From NCBI GenBank assembly GCA_013076295.1, contig RQOL01000466.1, forward strand, positions 5,065,080 to 5,129,079: DNA of 64,000 bases, written 5' to 3'. The stretch comes from Sanderia malayensis. Taxonomy: Eukaryota; Cnidaria; Scyphozoa; Semaeostomeae; Pelagiidae. The notes beneath the pieces are model-generated. The model was not told the DNA's origin, did not search any database, and saw only the letters and a list, made by a program, of their open reading frames with translations. How positions within the stretch are numbered: the stretch's first letter is position 1; every line of letters begins with the position of its first letter. This document shows positions 46,184 through 55,880 of the stretch, one piece after another. Made by a program: the position numbers and the translations under genes.

Positions 46184-47047
46184 GTGTCGTATTTATGTAC
46201 TGTGTAAAAGATTCAACGTGATTAAAGTGTATAGCACTACCAACCCCTTGCAGTACCTCAGCAGATTTTATGGGTGCCATCCCGTAGCATAACCACGGTT
46301 AAGATAAAATAAAAAAGCATCAAGAAAATACAATAAAGAGTTTCCTTTATTGCGCATATGGTAAAACACTACAGCAAACAAATAACACTAAACGTGCTAA
46401 CGGTAAAATAAATATGTTAATGAAATAAATCTGTTATATGGTAAAACACTACAGCAAGCAGATAAAATGAAAAAAAAAACAAAAACCGAAGATAAAAACT
46501 TCACAAAGAAGATTATACGTTCTGTTTGGTATGCTCTTGGCAGTCTTTGTAAATCCGGTCAAAAGCAGATCATTATGTGATTACACTGTAAGATAATACC
46601 ATCATTTAACTCTCTATCAACATTGATAGTAAGTGGAGTAAGAAGTCTTGCTCAGCATGTTTGGTTTCTTTCGAGGAAGCGCTTCGAATTTCCTAAAAAC
46701 AGCAGACACGTATTTCAGTTAAAAGTCCCACAATTAATTATGTAATACATGTAACATATATATATATATAGCAGTAATGAAAACAGAACATAAATCAATA
46801 CTCTGAGTTTCGTGCTCATGCGAACAATCCTCATTTTTGCTTGTTTTCATTAGGTACTGTTATTCTCTACTTACATGAGCATCGAGAACTTCAGATTGAA
46901 CAAGAGTTCATTTAAAAGAAGTATGTAATACATGTAAAAATACATACATGAATTAATGTAATGGTGTAATGCTTTTGTGATTGAAAATACCAGTGAGACG
47001 CAGCTTTGAATATTGCAGTAAACTCTTTATCAAAACGGTGCAGATTA
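46184..47047. other. Downstream flank of the RNF32 gene
   Basis: Probably 3' untranslated and flanking sequence of the minus-strand gene. A possible minus-strand AATAAA lies at 46351-46346. A short TA run is near 46759. Nothing else recognised. Confidence 0.35.
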
Positions 47048-47383
47048 TGATGTGTATGCTCATTCTGATGTATATGCTCATTCTGATGTGTATGCTCATT
47101 CTGATGCGTATGCTCATTCTGATGTATATGCTCATTCTGATGTGTATGCTCATTCTGATGTGTGTGCCCATTCTGATGTGTATGCCCATTCTGATGTGTG
47201 TGCTCATTCTGATGTGTGTGCTCATTCTGATGTGTGTGCTCATTCTGATGTGTGTGCTCATTCTGATGTGTGTGCTCATTCTGATGTGTATGCCCATTCT
47301 GATGTGTATGCCCATTCTGATGTGTGTGCTCATTCTGATGTGTGTGCTCATTCTGATGTGTATGCTCATTCTGATGTGTGTGC
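47048..47383 (-). repeat. 18-bp minisatellite, about 18-19 copies, overlapping a gene end
   Basis: Unit TGCTCATTCTGATGTGTA with minor variants (GTG or CCC substitutions). It overlaps the last codons and stop of the RNF32 gene (47366). It gives long artificial open frames on both strands (for example HIRMSIHIRMS), which are not genes. Confidence 0.95.
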
Positions 47384-50300
47384 TTCCCATATGGTTGATA
47401 GTTTGATCTTTGAGTACATTGCTCGACAGACAGGGCAATGTGGGTGATTGGCCAGTGCGTAGCAATCTTCGTACATTTTCAGGCAAGCAAAATGATAAAC
47501 ATGGCAACAGGAAAGCAAGGCGATCGGGCGAGGCTCCTTCGCAACCTCCTTGAATGACGTCATGCAGATGGGACATTCGGACATATTCAGTTTCTTTGCC
47601 TGTGTCATTTAGAAATTCAATGGTTAGTTCAGTGACCAGACTCAATGCTTCAACTGACGTTTATTTTCAATGCTCAACTGCAGTGGAAATCATACTATCC
47701 TATCAGGGTCCCTTGTAAAACGAGACTCTAGCATGCTGATAAGTTATACCATAAATCCTCGAATAAGCCCCCAGGGGATTATTTGCAAAAACGAAATTTT
47801 AGCTGGATTATTGTTCAATATTAAACAAAATAAAAGCTATACGATGCAGCAAATCAATAAAGCAATTGGTTTAAACTTGCTGTTAGTTGCAATATATTCA
47901 CTAAACAACTCCAATGTCTGGAAACCTGGGCTCAATATCCTTGCAAATGATTATCAGGATGGGGGCTTATTCAAGGGGAGGGCTTATTCGAAAGTGGGGG
48001 CTTATTCGAGGATTTACGGTATTGGGAATTGTAATTGTGAAATAGGAATTTTTAAACAAACCTTGGACTTTACTTCGTTCCAGTCAATGAAGCTATCACA
48101 GTGAGGATTTTCCAATTGACTAAAGAATAACAAAAATAAATTATATTCAACTGACCAATGTCCAGTCACAATTCTCCAAGTCCCTAGCTTTCATTCTCGA
48201 ACAGCTAAAGCCATACAAAACAGTCAAAAAAGAATAGAATGAAACCTTAATATGTTTTTGCTGTATGCCAAGCTCTCATCAATGCTATTTATAATATCAT
48301 CCACTTTATATGAATGCTGATCAACAGAATCTATCATTCTCTCTGTCAGACTCGTCAGCTGAAATGAAAGAACATGGTAACTTGGTAATCAAGTTCTGGT
48401 GAAGAAAGCTAACATAGATCTAACAATTAGAATTCAGAAGCATTTCAAATCCATGTTTCTTCAATACACCAACTCTGTTACATGAAATTGCATTTGTGTC
48501 CCGTAAAGTAGAAACACACACATAAGAACGAATGGATGAAGTACTTCCATGATGGTACTTCTCCTCAAAAGAATAGCCTTTTTGAACAATGGGCTGGGTG
48601 AAAAATGTACAGTTTCTTATATGCGGTTTTTACTGCACATAATGCTACCTTTTTCTCAAAAAATGCTTTTCGTAACCTTGGGTCTTTGGGTGCAACACTT
48701 TCTCTGATCTTCTTGTACCAACATCGCACTTTATAGCCATGCCAACATGCTTGTATCATTGTAGCTGACTTGATGAGGTGTAGATTTCTACCTTCGTAAA
48801 TCAATCTTGTCTGGTATTGTTCTTTTCTACACATTGGACAACTTTTCTTGCCGGAAAATCTTTCAAAGGAATTAAGACAAATCTGTAATGTAAGATACAT
48901 ACTGTAAGAATCCCAATAAGCACCCACCCCACTTCTAATAAGCACCCCTTATTTCTAATAAGCCCCCTGAAACTTAATATAACTTTTATGGTAATCAAAA
49001 TGCACACCATTTCGAACACTGGTATAATAGGAAAACAGAATTTATATATCGTAATAGTAAAAGACAACAGACTTGTAGCCAGCTACAAAGAGTTGGAGAA
49101 GTTTACATATAAATATGCATTACATACCCTGTGGAAGACATGGCTGCAGGATAAAAGGACCTTAAAATAGACAATACTGAATATGATAATCGTAATAAGA
49201 AAGTTGTTCACAAAATCTGATAAAACAAGCATTTTTATGCTACAATTCTTAACTACGGAATACTATACTGAAATGTATAATTGTAATAAAAATTGAGATC
49301 TAGAACAAAATTGGAGCAAAAAAATATTGAAAAGGAAATATAGATATTACCTGCTCTTTAAGAGCAAAATTATCCTGACAAATAGCACACGGTTGCATGG
49401 AATCATTCCTGGAATTTGAAAAGTGTTTCACTTCCTTCCACTGTTCTTCTGAAAGAGGTGACCTTGGGGCATCAATCATACCAAGCCTTTGTGCTGTGAA
49501 TGAGAAATTGCAAGCTCAAAATGCAGGCATAGACATACTTTTGATCTGTGAGCTTACTTGCCAAGATGTAATTAGATGCAAGGGTAAATTGAAAGCTGAA
49601 TCTATAAAATGAAGCATTTCAGATGTCTCAAATTAAAACAGTATTAAAGCATACCCAATGTTAAAGGTTTGGGTGCAGTGTCCAAGACTCTTTCGTCATT
49701 TGCATCTAGCAAACCTGATTCTTTAGAACTTGATGACTTTGTCTTTATACCTTGCTTTGAAAATCTGGCTTTGGGTAAACTTGATGTTCTGTCCTTAACA
49801 GTTCTGCCATATTCAATTGTCTTTCTTTTAAATGGATCACTCAATGACAAGCTTCTCGTGATGTGATCTTGTAATGCAACAGCAGCCATTACAGTGTTCC
49901 CCTAAATGATCAAGAATAAGAATTTAATAAACTATTATTCTAAAAATATGAGTCTGATTTGCAATACCTCTACTTCAATAAACAGCTCTGGAGGCTGGTG
50001 GTAAGACTTTCCACTCAAATAGATTATGCTCCCATTAATTTAAAGTCTCTATACAATTGAAGACAATTTTTATACACAGTTTTCCCATGTAAGAGTACCT
50101 ACTTCTTACTTTTTAGCTTTGATATTTTTAACTGTTATTATTCTTGAATTTCCCTTGTTTTTTTGACAGTTTTGAGCCTCAGTATTCTTATGAACATTAT
50201 TCAAATCAAAATATGTGTAGCTTATCTTGAATATATAATGATTTGATTATTAAATTTAGTATCAATTCTCAAAGAAGGGAGCAAGCACTCAAAGACTGTG

Positions 50301-52342
50301 ACTTTCATGTCCCTGGAACCAGATTCAGATTCAGATTCAGAATTAGATTCAGATTCGACAATAACCAACAATTGATTGTCCATAAATCTTTGAGTTGTAA
50401 ATATTAAAATACCAAACCCGAATTATAGCCATCTCGATGCAATTACCTGTAATTTGCAGATTTTTTGAAAATTTTTCAGCCAGGGGGTTTGTCTATAATT
50501 CAACTCATACAAGCAACTACGGAAATTTTAGGCCAAGCCTCCCTTGTGTAAATCTGTCTGAAACAATTCGTAAAACAAATCTTTGTCTTTCAAACCCAAA
50601 TTATAGCCATCCCAGTGCAATTACCTGTATTTTGAACATTTTTTGAAATTTTTTCAGCCAGGGGGTTTGTCTATAATTCAACTCATACAAGCAACTACGG
50701 AAATTTTAGGCCAAGCCTCCCTTGTGTAAATCTGTCTGAAACAATTCGTAAAACAAATCTTTGTCTTTCAAACCCAAATTATAGCCATCCCAGTGCAATT
50801 ATCTGTATTTTGAACATTTTTTGAAATTTTTTCAGCCAGGGGGTTTGTCTATAATTCAACTCATACAAGCAACTACGGAAATTTTAGGCCAAGCCACCCT
50901 TGTGTAAATCTGTCTGAAACAATTCGTAAAACAAATCTTTGTCTTTCAAAGCCAAATTATAGCCATCCCAGTGCAATTATCTGTATTTTGAAGATTTTTC
51001 AAAAATTTTTCAGGCAGGAGGTTCGTCTATAATTTGACTCATAGAAGCAAGTGCCTGGTTCTGGCACTTGCGTATGCACGCAAGTACCCGGGGCTATTGC
51101 GTGCAGCGCCCACAGGGATACTCCTCCTCGCACTCTCCATATCTTAGCCAGTTTGAGAGTAAAACAATGGCCTGCAGTGACGATAGGTTACTATTTTGTT
51201 CCTGCTAAATCGTAGTAGAATAGAAGTCAAATATTCTATACCTATTTAGAAGTATATTATAAAGTACCGTAATACTTCGATTAAATGCCCCCTCAAATAA
51301 AGGCCCCCCTATTTTAAATTGTTTTCAATGAAGGCCCCTCTCTATTAAACGCCTCCTTCGAATGGACGCCCCCTTGTGGAGGGGCGTGTATTCGAAACAC
51401 ATAAAACCGAAGCTGCTCCTTCTTTTAACATCATCAAGGAAGACGATTTTGATCATGACTTTCAACTAGATATTTAGTTCTTCTTTTAAACTATACTTTT
51501 GGAACCAGACTTTTTCAGTTGTTAACTCAGAGTTTCACGCTAGGTGCGATCATCATTAGATGTTTATTAATAAACGCCTGCCTCTTTTAAACGCCCCCTC
51601 GAATAGAGGCCCCTAATATATTAAAAAAATTAAGCGAAGCAGTACGGTACTTTGATTATTGTTTGAAATTTAAACCTTTAAAACTTTTGTTCATCTAATG
51701 TAATTGTACATACAATAGTGACATGAGACTTGTATTCTATACCTGTTACTTGTATGAGTTGAATTATAGACGAACCCCCTGGCTGAAAAATTTTCGAAAA
51801 ATCTTTAAAATACAGGTTATTGCATTGGGATGGCTATAATTCAGGTTTGAAAGACGAAAATATATTTTATGACTTGTTTGAGACAGATTTACAGAAGAGT
51901 GGCTTGGCCTAAAATTTACGTAGTTGTTTGTATGAGTTGAATTATAGACGAACCCCCTGGCTGAAAAATTTTCGAAAAATCTTTAAAATACAGGTTATTG
52001 CATTGGGATGGCTATAATTCAGGTTTGGTATTTTAATATTTACAACTCAAAGATTTATGGACAATCAATTGTTGGTTATTGTCGAATCTGAATCTAATTC
52101 TGAATCTGAATCTGAATCTGAATCTGGTTCCAGGGACATGAAAGTAAAGACTGTACAATGTTTGAAGAAGGATTTTGCAGTCCCACGCGAAATTCTGTGC
52201 CGTTGGATCGCATATAGTCGCATAGATTATGCAACAGAAACAATGCAAACTTCCTAAATCAATACGAATACGATAGAATTAATTAAATTTTAGTACCAAC
52301 CTTAGAGGGGTCTTTATTGTTCTTGCGGCCACGACTTGCCAT
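47366..52342 (-). CDS. RNF32: RNF32 orthologue: RING-IQ-RING protein, 8 coding exons
   Basis: Exons, 5' to 3': 52342-52301, 49901-49655, 49493-49351, 49160-49128, 48882-48649, 48358-48246, 48119-48062, 47599-47366. All phases agree and give 367 residues, close to vertebrate RNF32. The N-terminal VALQDHITRSL matches the family. RING 1 starts CAICQDNF, continues VLLSCSHVFH in a 33-bp microexon and ends CPMCRKEQYQTR. An IQ motif follows (MIQACWHGYKVRCWYKKIR, calmodulin-binding type). RING 2 is CPICMTSF, LLSCCHVYHFACL, CPVCRAMY. Probably an E3 ubiquitin ligase; vertebrate RNF32 is testis-expressed. The stop codon lies inside an 18-bp minisatellite. Introns carry two mobile elements, the larger about 1.8 kb. 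Confidence 0.92.
47749..48019. mobile_element. CCGTAAATCCTCG-family MITE (short subfamily)
   Basis: Ends CCATAAATCCTCGAATAAGC and inverted GCTTATTCGAGGATTTACGG, TA on both sides. Close relative, in opposite internal orientation, of 4370-4639. It lies in the last intron of RNF32. Confidence 0.75.
50477..51040 (+). repeat. 178-bp tandem repeat, just over three units
   Basis: Units start at CAGCCAGGGGGTTTGTCTAT (50477, 50655, 50833) and a diverged CAGGCAGGAGG (51011), at an exact 178-bp period. Units 1-3 are over 95% identical by eye. Inverted copies lie at about 51750-52030. Confidence 0.95.
51267..51647. mobile_element. TA-flanked MITE nested in the foldback element
   Basis: Ends CCGTAATACTTCGATTAAATG and inverted CCGTACTGCTTCGCTTAAT, TA flanks. 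The interior has AAACGCCCCC/AAAGGCCCCC motifs, related in style to the 777-963 element. Confidence 0.65.
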
Positions 52343-53028
52343 CTTTCTCACAACCTTGAATCGAACACTGATCTCTAAAGAAGACTTCTCCGAGAATCGA
52401 ACCAAAACCTTTTTCCCTCCCACCTTTTAACGTCCTTCAAAAAGCAACATGAACTCACTTTCTTATAGTGGTGACAAATTCTTAAATTTTGCCTTGAAGT
52501 TAATCAATTCAAAGCCATAATTTTTTATCAAAATTTCTCATTAATTTTTAATGCAAGTGTATGTCAAATACTTGAAATTTAAAAGTTTCTTAATCTTCTT
52601 GGGTCAGCACTGAAAGTTCCTCAAAGTTTTCACAAGCCCGAGTACTTGCAAAGAGAGAATTTCAAGAACATGCCCAGGATAAGCACAAGTGAATGAATAA
52701 AATATTTCATTTATAACTAGTACATTAAATCATATAATTGGTGCAATTAATAACATACACAATACTATTTACAAAGACAAATTTAAAGCACAACAAAGAC
52801 ACTATCATCTGCATAGTTCAATTCCCAAAAGACATAAATATATACAGTGAAATATGGTGCACCAAAATAATGTTTCATCAGTGCACTGACATCAATCAAC
52901 AATGTCACGAGTCACTACTGTACGATGCGCACAGTCATTTCATTTTTCACTTCAAAGTACTTCGACTTCAAGCCAGCTTGACATACTGCATGTCTCCTGT
53001 ATCAAAACTCCGAGCAATGAGCAGCCAA

Positions 53029-54707
53029 CTACCTTATGTGAATGCTACCTTGTTCGCCTTCACTCTTTGGTACGAGAAATACGGATCCTTCCCCAGTGTA
53101 TGCAAGTGCAAAATCATCATTGGAGTATGGTTGACCTCTTTCATCACGAAGGTTCTTGAAAATGTGTTCATAGAGAAAAGCAGTTTTTCGCTTTATCTCT
53201 GCCATCTCTTCTTGTAGCATCAATTTCTCACTTAAAAGTTCTTCTTTCTTTCTTTCTGTCTCGTCTACAACTTTCCCCAATGAATCCACAGCTTCAAATT
53301 TTCTTTTTCTACAGCTTCTTGCAGCCAGTTTGTTCTTTCCTCTTCGCCTGATGTCTCTACCAACATGTTGCTGGAGTGGCTCTAAACTTGCAATAAGATT
53401 GTTGAACTCATCAATGTCCATTACTACAAGATCTTTTTTCGTATATGGAAGATCATTCCAAATTCGCTTGTAGTCCATTTTATGGTCCTGCAACAACTCT
53501 TTTCTACCCTCCTTCTGAAAATCAGTTGAACTGCCACTGTCAAGTGAAGAAGTACTGCAGCTTTTTTCCCAGTTAAATTCGTCATCTCTGAATGGAGAAG
53601 CAATTTCCTTTTTGACTTTATTCTTTGAAATCAATATCGGCTCTTTCTTCTTTGCATCCCTGTAGCTTTCAATATCTGCAAATTGGGTACCTGAAATTAA
53701 ACAGAACAGATTCAAAATTTCATCCAACATATTTCCAAAAAATATTCATTGTTTCAAATTGCATAAAACTTGAAATACTTGCCTTTTCCTTTGGAAGAAC
53801 TTGTATGATGAAACTCGTCACCAAAAACAGCCTCAATATTTGACATTTTTTTATCTTCTTCAAATGCAATGTCAGAAAATGCTGATGCAAGTCCTTGCTT
53901 GCTTTCCTTGTACAACTCATGCAAACTTTCCTGCATGAAATTTTGGTAGCTACTTTGATTGGGTACTGGTGGAGTGAAGCTCTCCTCTTGCATGAAATCG
54001 GGAGAGCCACCAGATTCTGGACTTGCAATTGAAGCTTGCAAGAATTCTGCTAGTTCTTCGAGAGATTCTGAAGGCGAACCATTAATCCAATTCGGCGGTG
54101 GAAATACTCCGCCATTTGCAGCATCTTCAAAAGACGCTGACGACGATAAACTGCTACTACTTGGAGATGGAAAGCTGACGTTGTTCAAGAAACTCTCAAT
54201 GTCAAAATAGTCCGTGCTGTCTTGAGGCGTGTAGCCCACAGCACCAAATAATTCTCCATCTTCAAATGATGAGCTCGGAGATGAAGGTATCCATGCATCA
54301 CCAGGGCTAACTGGTTCTTCAACTGAAGTTGGAAGATTGGCTACTTCCAAGTTGGGTCGTAAATTCAACGATGCACCACTGCTTTGAGTATCAAAATCAT
54401 GATGAAATGGAGAGTTTTGTTGCGAGAGAATTGGATACGCAACTAGGCTTACGTTGTCTCTGTTGTATCTATTCGATCTCTGGCTTTCTTCCCAGTTGAT
54501 AATGCTATCGATTACGCTTTCATTTTCTTTTGAAGGACGCAAGTTTGACATGCGGTGGCTATCTCTTCCAGTCTGTCCTTGCAAAACATTGACTGGAGGA
54601 AGGAAAGTGCCAAAACTTTGCAGTTCTTGTTCATTGTTGTTCTTCCAATCAAATAATGATAGTGCTACAGCGATATTCAAAAGGCCTGTGACAAATTTAA
54701 AATTCAT
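53029..54707 (-). CDS. CNC-bZIP transcription factor, NFE2L1/NRF-like
   Basis: Exons 54707-53783 and 53690-53029 give 528 residues. The C-terminal half has the CNC region (KKDLVVMDIDEFNNLIAS), the basic region RDIRRRGKNKLAARSCRKRK, a leucine zipper and a Neh3-type tail (LRDERGQPYSNDDF, GSVFLVPK). Such factors dimerise with small Maf proteins on antioxidant-response/NF-E2 sites. The N-terminus FVTGLLNIAVALSLFDW resembles the hydrophobic ER-anchoring start of NFE2L1, followed by LPPVNVLQGQT. The middle is Ser/Asp/Glu-rich, as in activation domains, with a DSGSST site resembling a phosphodegron. I see no KEAP1-binding ETGE. The intron donor is AAG|GCAAGT, a GC-AG intron; the only frame-preserving solution I found. 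Confidence 0.92.
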
Positions 54708-54734
54708 CTTGTTGTACTCTACAGTTCCAAATGG

Positions 54735-54947
54735 CTAACAACAGTGATAAAAGCAGTACTGGTTGTCAGATAGGCCAAGACTATCTATAGTGGATTCCGT
54801 TTCCTTCTGTTGATAGATTTTGTTCACTTGCTGCTTCGCTCGGTGACAAGAATATTTGTCGTTATTCACCGTATTTTCCACTTCATAAACAACTCGGATA
54901 GACTCAACTTCAATCAATAAGAAGACCAGAAAGAAAGCATCGAACAA
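54735..54947 (-). other. Possible upstream ORF in the NRF-like leader
   Basis: A 70-codon frame begins with Met and ends 27 bp before the NRF-like start codon. If the leader is unspliced it would be a translated uORF. Its product has no known domain. Coding status uncertain. Confidence 0.3.
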
Positions 54948-55015
54948 TAATACAACATTCCACTTACGTACTTACTTGTTGTGCTGAAATGAAAATAAAT
55001 AACAAGAGAAGCAAA

Positions 55016-55026
55016 ATGACTCAGCA
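55016..55026 (-). promoter_or_regulatory. NF-E2/MARE-type site upstream of the NRF-like gene
   Basis: The minus strand reads TGCTGAGTCAT, a full NF-E2 core (TGCTGAGTCA), about 310 bp before the start codon of the CNC-bZIP gene. CNC-Maf dimers bind this sequence, so autoregulation is possible. An 11-bp match can occur by chance; the position makes it notable. Confidence 0.45.
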
Positions 55027-55049
55027 GAAATACACAATGCAGCATGGGA

Positions 55050-55058
55050 TTACGTCAT
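55050..55058 (-). promoter_or_regulatory. CRE/ATF-like site
   Basis: ATGACGTAA on the minus strand, 24 bp upstream of the NF-E2-like site. It matches the ATF/CREB or C/EBP-ATF composite core. Function inferred only from position. Confidence 0.35.
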
Positions 55059-55059
55059 T

Positions 55060-55880
55060 CTATTTTAACCATTCGGGCCTTGAATCCACAATTCCAGAAA
55101 CTTCTTTATGACGCAATCGACTTCGAAGTGGAACCTTCTCGTTGAGGAGAAAAGGGGCGGGGCTTTTAATTAATTTTAATAAATCCACAAGAAAACATCA
55201 ATACTCGAAGAATTACCAAAAGTATCATAGTCCAAAAAGTACCTATCTATTTCATAAAGATAAAAGATGCGATTATAGAATTATAAATATAAAATTACGA
55301 TATATGAAAAATCAAAAGAAAATAGTGAAGCATTAAAGGAAAACAGCAAAGTTCTTGATTATTACACATGTGTAAAATGCACAGGCATTACATTACCAAT
55401 CTACTACTGCGAATGGCATTAGGGTTCGCAATGTGCTATATAAACAGAAGTCTAATGAACTGCAGGTCTTCTTATAAAAGTCAAAAATCCTAACATCAAA
55501 ACTGCTCTTAGAAAGCTGCCACCCCAAACAGTGTACCCATCAAGCATCCAGATTTCTTCTTTGTGAGTATATTTCAATGCACAAAGCCAAAAATTGGCTG
55601 GAGACACGCGTTATCCAAATAGCAGAGTTCGACTTGAAAACATCCCAAAATGCATTGCGAATCGAGGAACTGCATTCTTTGCATAACATATAGATCATGG
55701 ATGAGACAATGAACTCTCCAACAAGAAATCAAATTAAATAAAAAAACAATGTTTATGTTGTAGTGTGTACGTGTGCTTGTTGTAGAATATTATTATGTCT
55801 AACTCAATCAAAATGGTAGAAGTATTCAGAATGTCAGTATGCACCTTCGACGATAATCATGATCAGCTTGGAAGACGAAA
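55060..55880. other. Gap between the NRF-like and CNTNAP-like genes
   Basis: About 820 bp, AT-rich: NRF promoter side to the left, 3' untranslated region of the CNTNAP-like gene to the right. No other gene seen. Confidence 0.5.

Larger units (their letters stand above)
50300..52145. mobile_element. Foldback element with 178-bp tandem repeats in its arms
   Basis: Long inverted termini begin ACTTTCATGTCCCTGGAACC, followed by AGATTCAGATTCAG repeats. AAAGACTGT flanks both ends (50291-50299, 52146-52154), a 9-bp duplication with one extra base at the left, of Mutator-like size. The left arm holds over three 178-bp tandem units, the right arm about one and a half inverted units. A second MITE (51267-51647) is nested in the centre. 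Lies in intron 1 of RNF32. Confidence 0.8.

Noticed and set aside
46953..47645. Minus-strand 230-codon frame with HIRMS repeats, and plus-strand frames of VYAHSD and MLILMC repeats
   Set aside because: All are readings of the 18-bp minisatellite. The RING-encoding frame next to it is different and is supported by splice sites and domain sequence.
52738..53217. Plus-strand 159-codon frame
   Set aside because: It lies opposite the bZIP exon and downstream flank of the NRF-like gene, has no recognisable domain and is best read as a shadow frame.
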